Shown here: positions 25,250 through 35,262 of the stretch, one piece after another
Layout: every line of letters begins with the position of its first letter
Position numbering within the stretch: position 1 is the first letter of the stretch
Assembly: GCF_030123065.1 (NCBI RefSeq)
Contig: NZ_CP126093.1
Span: forward strand, 872,001-936,000
From: Neobacillus sp. DY30
GTDB lineage: Bacteria > Bacillota > Bacilli > Bacillales > Cytobacillaceae
Direction: 5' to 3'
DNA length: 64,000 bases
Translations under genes and position numbers: made by a program
Notes under the pieces: model-generated
The model's input: only the letters and a program-made list of their open reading frames with translations
Told to the model about the DNA's origin: nothing
Database searches by the model: none

Positions 25250-25316
25250 TTGACGAAAAATGTCGAAGGTGATATTCTATGTATACAATTAATTGTTAGT
25301 TCACTAAACAAATTAA
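25250..25316 (+). promoter_or_regulatory. Promoter with ROK operator (uronate symporter 1)
   Basis: TTGACG (25250-25255), 17-bp spacer, TATTCT (25273-25278) preceded by TG. An operator copy follows at 25292-25316: the right half-site TAAACAAATTAA is perfect and the left half matches 7 of 12. A weak cre-like sequence lies at 25228-25241. The 158 bases from here to the ATG hold nothing else clear. Confidence 0.6.
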
Positions 25317-25473
25317 TTAAAACTATTTAAACACTCTCGAGAAGTTAAATAAAGAATAATGAGTACTTTTGAAAAGGGATTCATTCATAAAAAATAAGTT
25401 TCAAAGTCTTTTAGCAATTATTTAAGGGCTTACATTTACTTTATTTTATAATGATTTATTAGGAGGGTTAATC

Positions 25474-26886
25474 ATGGCAAGAGCAGTACAACAGAAAGTT
25501 GAGACCCCGCACATTCAGGGAAAATCAGTACGCCCATTTGGGATGAAAGATAAATTAGGTTATTTATTTGGTGATTTTGGAAACGATTTCTTCTTTATTC
25601 TAGTAGCAGCGTTTCTAATGGTATTCTATACGGATATTTTCGGTATCAATCCAGCTCAAGTAGGTCTATTATTTATGATTGCCCGCCTTTGGGATGCTTT
25701 TGCTGACATAACATGGGGCCGTTTTATTGATACTAGAAAGGCTACACCTCAAGGGAAGTTTAGACCATGGATTTTTAGAATGTCATTCCCGCTTGTCATC
25801 ACAGGTATCTTGATGTTCGTAACAATTCCTGGCATGTCCGATGGATTTTACCTTGCTTATGCATATGTAACATATATTATCTGGGGAACATTATATTCAA
25901 CTGTTAATATCCCTTATGGATCAATGGCTTCTGTTATGACAGCTGATCCTGTTGAACGTACAGCTTTATCAAGCTGGAGAACACTAGGTGCGAACTTAGC
26001 AGGTTTAATCATAAACGTAGCTGGACCAATGATTCTATTTGTAAACAATAGACCAGATGCGAATCGTTTCCTTTTTGCAGCATTACTTTTCGGCGGTTTG
26101 GCAATTGCTTGTTACATGGCTTGCTATAAATTAACGGTTGAACGTATTACATTGGAAGAAAATAAACAAAAGGTTAACTTAGGCAAAACGATGAAGGGTC
26201 TTGTTAAAAACAAACCATTAATGGTATTCCTTGTAGCCGCATTAACATTCATGATTGTCTTTATGTTAATTGGTACTGTAAACGTATATCTATTTAAAGA
26301 TTACTTCGAAAATGCTAAAGCGTTAAGCATGGTTGGCTTACTTCAATCAGTTGCAGTATTTGTGGCAATGCCATTCATACAGCCATTAGTTAAGAAATTT
26401 GGTAAAAAAGAAGTAGCTTCAGGAGGTTTATTGGTAGCAGTTCTTGTATATACGGTTCTATATCTCCTTCCAAATTTATCAGCAATGCAATTTATCACTG
26501 TTTTAACCGTTGGTATGTTTGGATACGGAATTTTCAACCTTGTTGTTTGGGCATTTGTTACAGATGTTATTGATTATCATGAGTATTTAACTGGTTTACG
26601 TGAAGATGGAACTGTTTACTCTATCTATTCAATGGCTCGTAAAATCGGACAAGCCGTTGCTGGTGGTGTCGGGGGTGCTGTTATTGCAGCAGTAGGTTAC
26701 CAAGCAGGAGCTGAATCACAAACTGCTGAAACTCTACAAGGAATTCATACCCTCGGGACTTTAGTGCCAGCAGTTGTACTTGGTATCGTATTCCTAATGT
26801 TCGTATTCTTATATCCATTAAACAAAAAGCGTACAGAACAACTTGCTATTGATTTAGCAGAAAAGAGAAAATCATATAAAAACTAA
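25474..26886 (+). CDS. GPH-family sodium/proton:hexuronide symporter 1
   Basis: Protein of 470 residues with 12 predicted membrane helices of the glycoside-pentoside-hexuronide (MelB-like) family. It has the N-terminal DKLGYLFGDFGNDFFFILVAAF, the DAFADITWGRFIDTR cation-site region and the VIDYHEYLTGLREDGTVYSIYS block typical of hexuronide carriers. Probable substrate: glucuronate or glucuronides, based on neighbours. It has a close paralogue directly downstream. Expression probably falls under the ROK repressors through the operator at 25292-25316. Ribosome site AGGAGG. Confidence 0.88.
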   Translation: MARAVQQKVETPHIQGKSVRPFGMKDKLGYLFGDFGNDFFFILVAAFLMVFYTDIFGINPAQVGLLFMIARLWDAFADITWGRFIDTRKATPQGKFRPWIFRMSFPLVITGILMFVTIPGMSDGFYLAYAYVTYIIWGTLYSTVNIPYGSMASVMTADPVERTALSSWRTLGANLAGLIINVAGPMILFVNNRPDANRFLFAALLFGGLAIACYMACYKLTVERITLEENKQKVNLGKTMKGLVKNKPLMVFLVAALTFMIVFMLIGTVNVYLFKDYFENAKALSMVGLLQSVAVFVAMPFIQPLVKKFGKKEVASGGLLVAVLVYTVLYLLPNLSAMQFITVLTVGMFGYGIFNLVVWAFVTDVIDYHEYLTGLREDGTVYSIYSMARKIGQAVAGGVGGAVIAAVGYQAGAESQTAETLQGIHTLGTLVPAVVLGIVFLMFVFLYPLNKKRTEQLAIDLAEKRKSYKN

Positions 26887-26898
26887 TTATTACTGAAG

Positions 26899-26925
26899 AA
26901 AAAGGTAGCATAATGCTGCCTTTTT
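26899..26925 (+). terminator. Terminator between the two symporter genes
   Basis: The stem AAAAAGGTAGCA / TGCTGCCTTTTT (one wobble) ends in T5. No ROK operator is seen in 26930-27095, so symporter 2 may depend on read-through or an unrecognised promoter. Confidence 0.7.
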
Positions 26926-27095
26926 ATGTTCGAAAAAAACCACTTTTTTTAAAAGGGTAAATAGGCGAAAAACGCAAAAAGAAAAGGCAGCCATTTTAGT
27001 GAAAGAAGGTCTTTGTTGTGAGTAATTTCTTATGAGGTAACACAAAATAGCTTCAAAGCAAAATCGCGTTCATAGGAATATTTGGGAGGGAAAAT

Positions 27096-28499
27096 ATGGC
27101 TCAAGCATTGCAAAAGATAGAAACCCCGCAGTCAGCTGGGAAAACAGTACGTCCATTTGGGGTGAAAGATAAATTAGGTTACTTGTTTGGAGACTTTGGA
27201 AACGATTTCTTCTTTATCTTAGCCGCCTCATTCCTGATGGTATTTTATACGGATATTTTTCATATTAATCCTGCTCATGTCGGACTATTATTCACGGTCG
27301 CCCGTCTTTGGGATGCTTTTGCCGACGTAACTTGGGGGCGTTTCATTGATACGAGAAAGGCAACTGCTCAAGGAAAATTCAGACCATGGATTTTAAGAAT
27401 GTCATTTCCACTTGTCATCATGGGTATCTTGATGTTCGTAAAAATCCCTGGTATGTCTCAAGGGTTTTACCTTGCTTATGCATATGTCACATATATTGTG
27501 TGGGGTACTTTATATTCTACTGTTAATATTCCGTATGGCTCAATGGCTTCAGTCATTACAGCTGATCCAATAGAACGTACTGCGCTATCAAGCTGGAGAA
27601 CGTTAGGTGGTCAAATGGCAGGTTTAATTATCAACGTAGTTGGACCCATTATTTTATTCGTCAATAATAAACCAGACGCAAATCGCTTCATTCTCGCAGC
27701 ATTAATTTTCGGTGGACTTGCACTGGCTTGTTATCTTGCTTGTTATAAATTATCTGTAGAACGTATCGTCGTGGATGAATCAAATAAAGAAAAAGTCAAT
27801 TTTGCCCAAACCATGAAGGGGCTAACGAAAAATAAACCATTAATGGTGTTCCTTGTGGCTGCATTGACATTCATGATTGTCTTTATGTTAATTGGTACGG
27901 TTAACGTTTATCTATTTAAGGATTATTTCACTAATGCAAAAGCATTAAGTATAGTAGGTCTTCTTCAAGCAGTTGCTGTTTTTATCGCCATGCCTTTTAT
28001 TCAACCATTGGTTAAGAAATATGGTAAAAAGGAAGTGGCTTCCGGTGGATTATTAGTCGCGGCGCTTGTATACGGAGCTCTATATTTCCTTCCAAATTTA
28101 ACAGCAACACAATTTATCAGTATATTAACAGTGGCTATGTTTGGTTATGGGGTGTTTAACCTTGTAGTGTGGGCGTTTGTTACAGACGTAATTGATTATC
28201 ATGAGTATTTAACAGGTCTCAGAGAAGACGGTACCGTTTATTCCATCTACTCAATGGCACGTAAAATCGGACAAGCAGTTGCTGGTGGTGTTGGCGGTGC
28301 AGCGATTGCAGCAGTTGGTTACCATGCGGGTGCCGAAACACAATCTGCTGATACATTGCAAGGAATTCATACACTTGCAACTTTAGTACCTGCGCTTACA
28401 CTCGGTGTTGTGTTCCTAATAATTGTATTCTTATATCCATTAAACAAAAAGCGTACTACACAACTTGCAATGGACTTAGCCGTAAGAAGAAAGGCTTAA
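27096..28499 (+). CDS. GPH-family sodium/proton:hexuronide symporter 2
   Basis: Protein of 467 residues, colinear with symporter 1 over the full length with mostly conservative changes, showing a tandem gene duplication. Same helix pattern and the same DAFADVTWGRFIDTR and IDYHEYLTGLREDGTV blocks. The differences cluster at the N-terminus, in the central cytoplasmic loop and at the C-terminus, so transport specificity may be shared or slightly shifted. GGGAGGG precedes the ATG. Confidence 0.88.
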   Translation: MAQALQKIETPQSAGKTVRPFGVKDKLGYLFGDFGNDFFFILAASFLMVFYTDIFHINPAHVGLLFTVARLWDAFADVTWGRFIDTRKATAQGKFRPWILRMSFPLVIMGILMFVKIPGMSQGFYLAYAYVTYIVWGTLYSTVNIPYGSMASVITADPIERTALSSWRTLGGQMAGLIINVVGPIILFVNNKPDANRFILAALIFGGLALACYLACYKLSVERIVVDESNKEKVNFAQTMKGLTKNKPLMVFLVAALTFMIVFMLIGTVNVYLFKDYFTNAKALSIVGLLQAVAVFIAMPFIQPLVKKYGKKEVASGGLLVAALVYGALYFLPNLTATQFISILTVAMFGYGVFNLVVWAFVTDVIDYHEYLTGLREDGTVYSIYSMARKIGQAVAGGVGGAAIAAVGYHAGAETQSADTLQGIHTLATLVPALTLGVVFLIIVFLYPLNKKRTTQLAMDLAVRRKA

Positions 28500-28630
28500 T
28501 ATTTCATTAGAGGTAAGGTTGTTACGACTGTTCATTAACAATCTTATCTTTTTATTTGCACATTATTGTTTTAATGCTATTTGCAGGCAGCGAAGAGTTC
28601 CGTTCGGATAAATAATAGATAAGTAATAAT

Positions 28631-28669
28631 AAAAAAATCCTCTTTCATAAAACTGAAAGGGGATTTTTT
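28631..28669 (-). terminator. Terminator of ROK regulator 1
   Basis: The stem around AAAAATCC-CTTTCA / TGAAAG-GGATTTTTT flanks a short loop. A/T tracts on both sides allow bidirectional use with the symporter transcript. Confidence 0.75.
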
Positions 28670-28689
28670 CATACGTAATGAGCTAAATG

Positions 28690-29886
28690 CTATATGTTAA
28701 CGCTTGCATTTTTATTATTTGGCTGAAAATCATATTTTAAATTCAACATAGGCACCTCTAAGAAATTTTTTATAGCAAGTGCACATGCCCCAAGAACAGC
28801 AGAGTTCCTGCCAATGGAAGAAATATATAATGCACGATAATGGCTAATGGATGATACTAAGTTCTCTCTAATTTTACTTAGTGAATCCGGGTACATTCTC
28901 AGGAGCTCACTATCAAGCACAAGCACATCAGGATTATACATGTTAATCATATTATTTAAACCAATAGAGAGGTAGTAAATAAATTGTTCCATCATTTGAT
29001 GTACCTCTTCATCACCTTGATCAAGCCATTTTTGGAAATCTTCGTACGTGATAGACTTCATTTGCCGAGATTCCGATAAGTGCTTGAATATTGCATTTTC
29101 GGAGGCGTATCTTTCCCAGCAGCCTTTATTTCCGCAATTACATTGAATACCATTTGGAACCACAATCATATGACCGGCCTCTCCAGCGAAACCATCATGA
29201 CCCCGAAAGAAATCGTTGTTCATCATCATGCCTAAACCAATACCAGAATAAAGAGTTGCTGCTAATAAGTTATCTGTTTCATGGTGAACATAAACCCGTT
29301 CTGCAAAAGCACTTAGATTCGCATTATTCTCTAGATACACGTTGATGTCAATTTGTTTTTCAAGATCACTCTTAAGGGAAATGTTCTTCCAACGTAAGCG
29401 TGGTACATAATGAATGGTTTCATCTTTACCAACTAGACCATGGATAGCGATAACAATTCCGATAATCCCATATTGACTGTAAGCGTATTCAGATTTATAG
29501 ACTTTTATATGCTCAACTAAAAGATTCAGTAACTCATTGTAGTCTGTCGTATTCGTATCAATCCTTTTAGAGTTTATCGGAGTTCCCGTAAGATCAGAAA
29601 CTGTAAACGAAATATGGTCATAATCAAGGTCAATGCCAAGAGCGTAGCCAGCCTCACTGTTTATAGAAAGCATAATAGGTTTTCTTCCAACAGCATAATG
29701 TTCGAGTTGGGTTTCTACAATAAGACCTTCATCTATTAAATCTGCAACCTGTGCAGAAATGGTCGCACGTGTAAGTGCTGTAACTTTTGATAAATCTGCC
29801 CTCGAAATTAATCCTTCTTTGACAATCTCTCTTAAAATAATTGAGCGATTGATTTTCTTTATATATGACGCATCACCGGTAATCAT
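28690..29886 (-). CDS. ROK family (XylR/NagC-type) transcriptional repressor 1
   Basis: Protein of 398 residues. The N-terminal winged HTH is SRADLSKVTALTRATISAQV (about 25-45). The ROK kinase-like sensor domain has the zinc motif CNCGNKGCWE (about 247-256) and the ENNANLSAFAE and SGIGLGMM blocks. XylR-type ROK repressors bind long A+T-rich palindromes close to the consensus found six times in this region. It is divergent from uxaC, with a perfect operator between them, so it probably controls uronate genes in response to a uronate-derived ligand. It is paralogous to the ROK at 40552-41739. Confidence 0.88.
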   Translation of the reverse strand: MITGDASYIKKINRSIILREIVKEGLISRADLSKVTALTRATISAQVADLIDEGLIVETQLEHYAVGRKPIMLSINSEAGYALGIDLDYDHISFTVSDLTGTPINSKRIDTNTTDYNELLNLLVEHIKVYKSEYAYSQYGIIGIVIAIHGLVGKDETIHYVPRLRWKNISLKSDLEKQIDINVYLENNANLSAFAERVYVHHETDNLLAATLYSGIGLGMMMNNDFFRGHDGFAGEAGHMIVVPNGIQCNCGNKGCWERYASENAIFKHLSESRQMKSITYEDFQKWLDQGDEEVHQMMEQFIYYLSIGLNNMINMYNPDVLVLDSELLRMYPDSLSKIRENLVSSISHYRALYISSIGRNSAVLGACALAIKNFLEVPMLNLKYDFQPNNKNASVNI

Positions 29887-29985
29887 TTATATCCTCCATT
29901 TCGGCAGCTTTTCTACTATAACAATAGTATAACAGGTTATCTTATATAGGTCTCATTCTTATAAAAAAAAATAACAAACTGTCAA

Positions 29986-30049
29986 TTGACTTAACAAATT
30001 AAACGTGATAAGTTAGTAGTGTAATTAATTTGTTTACTAAACAAATTAA
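29986..30049 (+). promoter_or_regulatory. uxaC promoter with perfect 25-bp ROK operator
   Basis: TTGACT (29986-29991), 17-bp spacer, TAAGTT (30009-30014) with an upstream TG. The operator at 30025-30049 is a perfect palindrome: half-site TTAATTTGTTTA, one central C, then the reverse complement. It begins about 4 bases after the expected start point, so a bound repressor would block transcription. Confidence 0.72.
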
Positions 30050-30124
30050 GGAAATCTTTTTCTTGAAATTATCTAATAAATTTGTAAGGGTTTACAGAAA
30101 ATAGTAGTAATTGGAGGGTATCGA

Positions 30125-31528
30125 ATGAAAAACTTTTTAGACAAAGACTTCTTGCTAGATACAGAAACATCCCTTAAATTATATGAAAATGCAGCACAAG
30201 ATTTGCCGATCTTTGACTTCCACTGCCACCTGGATCCGCAAGAGGTATGGGAAGATAAGTCATATGAAAATATCACTCAATTATGGCTGGGCGGAGACCA
30301 TTATAAATGGCGTACGATGCGTATCCACGGTATTGGCGAGAAATATATTACTGGTGATGCCTCAGATTGGGAGAAATTTGCTGCATGGGCAGAAACCGTA
30401 CCGCATTTGATTGGTAACCCGCTTTATCATTGGACGCATATGGAGTTAAAAATGTTCTTTGGTATTGAAAAATTGCTAAGCCCGTCAACTGCACGTGAAA
30501 TTTACGATGAATGTAATGAGAAACTAAAAACTTCTGGCTACACAGCTAGAGCTTTTATTGCGAAATCAAATGTAAAGTTTATTGGGACAACGGATGATCC
30601 TAATTCAACCTTAGAATACCATCGTTTATTAAAGAATGACGAAACCTTTACTCCTATAATCGCACCAACATTCCGTCCAGATGGAGCACTTTTCATCGAA
30701 CGTCCTACATTTGGCAGCTGGATCAAAAAATTAGAAGAGGTTTCTGGAGTTAATTCAGATACTCTAGATGGTTTCTTACATGCACTTCAGCAGCGTGTTG
30801 ATTTCTTCCATGAAAATGGCGGCCGTGCTTCTGACCATGATATTCAAAAAATGGAATACGTAGAAAAAACAAAAGAAGAAATTGAAGTTATTTTCAAAAA
30901 AGGTTTGAACGGTGAACAGCTCTCAAATGAAGAACTGATTGCTTACCGCTGGTTCTTATTAACAGAGCTTGGAAAAATGTATGCTGGAAAACAGTGGGTC
31001 ATGCAGCTTCATATGGGGGCTTTAAGAAATAACAATACCAAAATGAAAGAGCTTATTGGTCCTGACACAGGCTTTGATTCTGTAGGTGAATCAAATTTTG
31101 CTGAAGGTGTATCTCGATTCCTCGATACGCTTGAGCAGCAAAACGCCTTGCCAAGAACGGTATTATTTAACCTCAACTCTAAAGACAATCCTGTTCTTGC
31201 TGGTATGATGGGGAATTTCTATGAAGAAGGCGTTCCTGGAAAAATTCAGTTTGGTTCAGGCTGGTGGTTTAATGACCATATCGATGGAATGGAAAGACAA
31301 ATGAAAGATCTTGCAAACGTAGGACTCTTGAGCCATTTTATTGGTATGCTGACAGATTCGCGCAGCTTTCTATCTTATGCACGTCATGAATACTTCCGTC
31401 GTATTCTTTGCAACCTGCTTGGTGAATGGGTTGAAAGAGGGCTGGCACCAAATGATATGGAATTCCTTGAGCAAATGGTTAAAAATATCGGTTACAATAA
31501 CGCAGAAAAATACTTTTTACAACGCTAG
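30125..31528 (+). CDS. uxaC: Uronate isomerase (glucuronate isomerase)
   Basis: Protein of 467 residues, the normal length for the UxaC amidohydrolase-superfamily enzyme. It converts D-glucuronate to D-fructuronate (and D-galacturonate to D-tagaturonate). Signatures: metal motif FDFHCHLDPQEVWEDK near residue 30, GTTDDP around 150, PTFRPD, QLHMGALRNNN and TDSRSFLSYARHEYFRR near the C-terminus. It starts the pathway in this region. GGAGG precedes the ATG and a ROK operator controls its promoter. Confidence 0.96.
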   Translation: MKNFLDKDFLLDTETSLKLYENAAQDLPIFDFHCHLDPQEVWEDKSYENITQLWLGGDHYKWRTMRIHGIGEKYITGDASDWEKFAAWAETVPHLIGNPLYHWTHMELKMFFGIEKLLSPSTAREIYDECNEKLKTSGYTARAFIAKSNVKFIGTTDDPNSTLEYHRLLKNDETFTPIIAPTFRPDGALFIERPTFGSWIKKLEEVSGVNSDTLDGFLHALQQRVDFFHENGGRASDHDIQKMEYVEKTKEEIEVIFKKGLNGEQLSNEELIAYRWFLLTELGKMYAGKQWVMQLHMGALRNNNTKMKELIGPDTGFDSVGESNFAEGVSRFLDTLEQQNALPRTVLFNLNSKDNPVLAGMMGNFYEEGVPGKIQFGSGWWFNDHIDGMERQMKDLANVGLLSHFIGMLTDSRSFLSYARHEYFRRILCNLLGEWVERGLAPNDMEFLEQMVKNIGYNNAEKYFLQR

Positions 31529-31676
31529 AATGTAGAGGAAATGGATTGAGGGTGCCTTCAAACGGGCCTCCCCCTTAATACATAAATAAAGTGTTAAATC
31601 TATTTATTTGAGCAAGCTAACGTTGGAAATAAATGATGGTTCTCATTAGGGACCTGAGACAAAATAGCCGAAATGA

Positions 31677-31705
31677 TTGATGTTCTAATCGTTAATCGTT
31701 ATTAT
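31677..31705 (+). promoter_or_regulatory. Promoter of the 6-phosphogluconate dehydrogenase gene
   Basis: TTGATG (31677-31682), 17-bp spacer, TATTAT (31700-31705). No ROK operator lies here. The rest of the 266-base gap after uxaC holds an imperfect hairpin near 31546-31577 and nothing else clear. Confidence 0.55.
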
Positions 31706-31794
31706 GAATGGTATGAGTGAAGGAAGGGCTCTGGCGGCAATTCCAAACTTCAATAAAAATTATCTAACAAGATAAAGGAGAAAGAGGGATAAGA

Positions 31795-33207
31795 ATGTCT
31801 AAACAACAAATTGGTGTCGTAGGTTTAGCAGTTATGGGTAAGAACCTTGCTTTAAATATTGAAAGCCGTGGTTATTCTGTAGCTGTTTTCAACCGTTCTT
31901 ATGACAAAACAGAAGAATTTTTAAAGAACGAAGGGGAAGGCAAGAACTTTGTTGGTGCTAAAACTGTTGAAGAATTCGTTAATTCTTTAGAAAAACCTCG
32001 CAAAATTTTGCTAATGGTTAAAGCAGGTACTGCAACTGACGCGACGATCGACTCTTTAAAGCCATTTCTTGAAGAAGGCGATATCCTAATTGATGGAGGA
32101 AATACATTCTTCCAAGATACAATCAGACGTAACAAAGAACTAGAAACAGCAGGATTCCATTTCATCGGTACGGGAGTTTCAGGTGGTGAGGAAGGCGCAC
32201 TAAAAGGTCCTTCTATCATGCCTGGAGGTAAGGAAGAAGCTTATAATCTTGTAAGACCAATTTTAGAAGCAATTTCAGCAAAAGTTGAAGGCGACCCATG
32301 CTGTACATATATTGGTCCAAACGGTGCAGGTCACTATGTGAAAATGGTTCATAACGGAATTGAGTATGGAGATATGCAGTTAATCTGTGAAGCCTACTTT
32401 ATTTTGAAAAATGTCCTTGGTTTAGACGCGAAGGAGCTTCATGAGGTTTTTGCTGAATGGAACAAAGGCGAATTAGACAGTTATTTAATTGAAATTACTG
32501 CAGATATCTTTACAAAAGTAGACGAAGAAACAGGTAAGCCAATGGTTGACTTAATCCTCGATACTGCTGGTCAAAAAGGTACTGGAAAATGGACAAGCCA
32601 AAATGCACTTGATTTAGGTGTTCCACTTCCAATTATCACTGAGTCCGTATTTGCCCGCTTTATTTCTGCTATGAAGGATGAGCGTATTAAGGCAAGCCAG
32701 GTTCTAAATGGACCTGAAGTTAAAGCTTTTGAAGGAAATAAAGAAGAATTAATCGAGGCAGTTCGTAAAGCCTTATATATGAGTAAAATTGTTTCTTATG
32801 CACAAGGTTTTGCACAAATGCGTGCAGCGTCAGAAGAGTACGATTGGAATCTTCGTTACGGCGATATCGCGATGATTTTCCGCGGCGGATGTATCATTCG
32901 TGCACAATTCTTACAAAAAATTAAGGACGCATATGATCGCGATCCTGAATTAAGAAACTTATTATTAGATCCATACTTCAAGGAAATCGTTGAGAACTAT
33001 CAGCAGCCATTACGTCAAGTTCTTGCTGTAGCCATTGAACGTGGAATTCCGGTACCATCATTTGCAAGCGCCATTGCTTACTATGACAGCTACCGTACTG
33101 AAACACTTCCAGCGAACCTTCTGCAAGCACAACGTGACTATTTTGGAGCACATACGTACCAACGTATTGATAAAGAAGGAGTATTCCACACAAATTGGAT
33201 GGAATAA
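31795..33207 (+). CDS. gndA: 6-phosphogluconate dehydrogenase, decarboxylating
   Basis: Protein of 470 residues, full length for the long-chain 6PGDH. Rossmann motif [13 protein letters not shown], then VFNRSYDKT (NADP-type Asn-Arg pair), substrate block [21 protein letters not shown], catalytic region [19 protein letters not shown] and C-terminal [10 protein letters not shown]. It converts 6-phosphogluconate and NADP to ribulose-5-phosphate, CO2 and NADPH. Placed within the uronate cluster, it could form the last step of a route through gluconate. AAGGAG precedes the ATG. Confidence 0.95.
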   Translation: MSKQQIGVVGLAVMGKNLALNIESRGYSVAVFNRSYDKTEEFLKNEGEGKNFVGAKTVEEFVNSLEKPRKILLMVKAGTATDATIDSLKPFLEEGDILIDGGNTFFQDTIRRNKELETAGFHFIGTGVSGGEEGALKGPSIMPGGKEEAYNLVRPILEAISAKVEGDPCCTYIGPNGAGHYVKMVHNGIEYGDMQLICEAYFILKNVLGLDAKELHEVFAEWNKGELDSYLIEITADIFTKVDEETGKPMVDLILDTAGQKGTGKWTSQNALDLGVPLPIITESVFARFISAMKDERIKASQVLNGPEVKAFEGNKEELIEAVRKALYMSKIVSYAQGFAQMRAASEEYDWNLRYGDIAMIFRGGCIIRAQFLQKIKDAYDRDPELRNLLLDPYFKEIVENYQQPLRQVLAVAIERGIPVPSFASAIAYYDSYRTETLPANLLQAQRDYFGAHTYQRIDKEGVFHTNWME

Positions 33208-33228
33208 TGCTTCCATAAAAACACCTGC

Positions 33229-33278
33229 AAAAGGAGACAATCTCCAGTGGATATCGCTGGATTTGTCTCCTTTTTTGT
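33229..33278 (+). terminator. Terminator after gndA
   Basis: The long stem AAAAGGAGACAA / TTGTCTCCTTTT, with a nested TCCAG/CTGGA hairpin, ends in T6. Confidence 0.85.
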
Positions 33279-33437
33279 TTTCCTTAAAATCGGTGATTAG
33301 AAAGCAATATTAGTCAAATAATAACGGTTATTGAGCAGTTTTAGAGAATGTTTTTTACAATTAGCTGCAATATAATATAAATATAGTCAGTTAACAAACT
33401 ACTTTGTTAACGCTTACTTCTAAGGGTGTGTGAATCA

Positions 33438-34340
33438 ATGGGAAAGTTAACAGGCTCTTCATTCAAAAAAAGAATAATGGATGAGTGGATATCTGGTTTT
33501 TACCGAATACAAGGTGTTGACTTTTACAACTTTAATTATCACTCACATCAAGAATATGAAATTTACTTTTTTCACTCAGGCGATTGTAAGTATTTAATAA
33601 ACAATCGGATATACGAGCTGCAGCCTGGTGATATCATCCTTTTGGACGGTATGACTCTGCATAAAGCGAATCCAGGAACAGACAGTACGTATACGAGAAG
33701 TATGCTTCATTTTTCACCTTTATGGCTGCAGGATTCATTGATTGGACTTGGAATTCCTAATTTGTTGGATCCATTCAAAAAACTTCATAATTGCTTCCTT
33801 CGTACAGGCTACGATGAATTTGGACAATTTGTTGACAGCAGGATTAAGGAAATCGCCAGTTCGCTAACTCATATTGATGAAGAAATGCAGCGGACAAGTA
33901 AGAAAAATGATTTTCTTGAGGCTGAAATTAAACTTGAGTTGATTCAATTATTGATGGGGATATATAAAAGAAGTCAAAAGGAATTGTCTCTGGTGACTAG
34001 TAAAAGGTCAGAAAAGGAGCTCCATGCCGAGTCCATTGCCTCATGGATTAACGACCATTATGCAGAAAAGGTCAGTTTGGACAGAATTGCAGCAGAACTA
34101 AGTTTGAGTAAGTATTATGCTTCACATGTTTTCAAAGAAGTTACTGGCTTTACAGTAATGGAATATGTAATGGCTTGCCGGCTTAACCAGGTAAAGTATT
34201 TGCTTGAGATGGAGCCTGATCAATCGCTAACAGATGTGGCTCGTTCTACAGGATTCGAGAGTGTTGCCCATTTCAGCCGCTTTTTTAAAGAGAAGGTCGG
34301 CACCACTCCTTCACAATATCGAAAAACGAAACGCAGGTAG
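33438..34340 (+). CDS. AraC-family regulator of the oxidoreductase/isomerase operon
   Basis: Protein of 300 residues. The N-terminal cupin sensor domain contains FNYHSHQEYEIYFFHSGDCKYLI and GDIILLDGMTLHKA. The C-terminal pair of HTHs has LDRIAAELSLSKYYASHVFKEVTG and DVARSTGFESVAHFSRFFKEKVGTTPSQYR. It probably activates the operon directly behind it (34373-38363). The GTG at 33426 is rejected since AAGGG at 33422-33426 serves the ATG at 33438. A cre-like sequence with one mismatch lies at 33405-33418. Confidence 0.88.
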   Translation: MGKLTGSSFKKRIMDEWISGFYRIQGVDFYNFNYHSHQEYEIYFFHSGDCKYLINNRIYELQPGDIILLDGMTLHKANPGTDSTYTRSMLHFSPLWLQDSLIGLGIPNLLDPFKKLHNCFLRTGYDEFGQFVDSRIKEIASSLTHIDEEMQRTSKKNDFLEAEIKLELIQLLMGIYKRSQKELSLVTSKRSEKELHAESIASWINDHYAEKVSLDRIAAELSLSKYYASHVFKEVTGFTVMEYVMACRLNQVKYLLEMEPDQSLTDVARSTGFESVAHFSRFFKEKVGTTPSQYRKTKRR

Positions 34341-34372
34341 CCACATTCCTGGGATAAGGAGGATAAGAATAG

Positions 34373-35260
34373 ATGAATCAAGATTTAATGATTTCAGGAT
34401 TTTCAGATGAAATCTCATCGGATTTTGATACACAGCTGGAGGTCGTGTCAAATCTGGGAATGAAATATATATCACTTCGTGGTATTGATGGAAAAAATAT
34501 TGGTGACTTTACTGTTGATGAAATGAAAGAAAAGGTACAGCCAAGGCTGCAAAAAGCTGGTATTGGTGTTTCTTCCATCGGCTCACCTATCGGTAAAGTA
34601 TTCATCAACGATGAAGAAGGCTTTGATAAGCAGAAGCTGATGTTGGACACGCTTTGCCAAATCAGCAACTTGCTCGATTGCAAATATATGCGAATCTTCA
34701 GCTTCTATATTCCTAAGGGTGAGGATGCAGATCAATATCGCAGTCAAGTTGTCAGCAAGTTAAAGGAATTTGCTGCGATTGCAGAAAAATACAATGTGAT
34801 TTTGCTGCATGAAAATGAAAAGGATATTTTTGGTGATATAGGAAGACGCTGTCATGAAATTTTAACAGAAGTAGGTTCTCCGTACTTTAAAGGAATTTTC
34901 GACTTCGCGAATTTCGTTCAGTGCGGTGAGGATACACAGGAGTGTTACAATCTCTTAAAAGATGAGATTGTTTATATACACATAAAGGATGCTGTAACAT
35001 CTGATAGTCAAAACGTTGTCTGTGGAACAGGCGAAGGGAAAATTCCTGAATTGTTAGCTCAATTTATTAAGAGCGGCTATAAAGGCTTTTTAACTCTTGA
35101 GCCGCATCTCGTTCTTTTTGATTCTTTAAAGGACTTAGAACTTGAGGATGCAACAGAAATCATTAAGGACAACAAAGGGTTGGATGGTGCCGGCGGCTAC
35201 AAGCTTCAATATGAAGCACTTTTAGACATTCTTAAAAAAATTGAAAGCGAGGGAATTTAA
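34373..35260 (+). CDS. TIM-barrel sugar isomerase/epimerase family protein (copy 1)
   Basis: Protein of 295 residues of the xylose-isomerase-like TIM-barrel family (AP endonuclease 2 fold). It carries metal-ligand blocks VILLHENEKDIFGD (Glu), GIFDFANFVQCGED (Asp/His region), VYIHIKDAV and GFLTLEPHL. Members act as isomerases, epimerases or, with Gfo/Idh/MocA partners, as 3-keto-sugar processing enzymes. Its stop is 2 bases before the next gene, and the set TIM - Gfo - Gfo - TIM is colinear. Substrate unknown; a role in uronate or glycoside processing is inferred from location. Confidence 0.8.
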   Translation: MNQDLMISGFSDEISSDFDTQLEVVSNLGMKYISLRGIDGKNIGDFTVDEMKEKVQPRLQKAGIGVSSIGSPIGKVFINDEEGFDKQKLMLDTLCQISNLLDCKYMRIFSFYIPKGEDADQYRSQVVSKLKEFAAIAEKYNVILLHENEKDIFGDIGRRCHEILTEVGSPYFKGIFDFANFVQCGEDTQECYNLLKDEIVYIHIKDAVTSDSQNVVCGTGEGKIPELLAQFIKSGYKGFLTLEPHLVLFDSLKDLELEDATEIIKDNKGLDGAGGYKLQYEALLDILKKIESEGI

Positions 35261-35262
35261 TT

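Noticed and set aside
28696..28709. cre-like TGTTAACGCTTGCA at the end of ROK regulator 1
   Set aside because: It has one mismatch, lies within coding sequence and is downstream of no promoter; probably chance.
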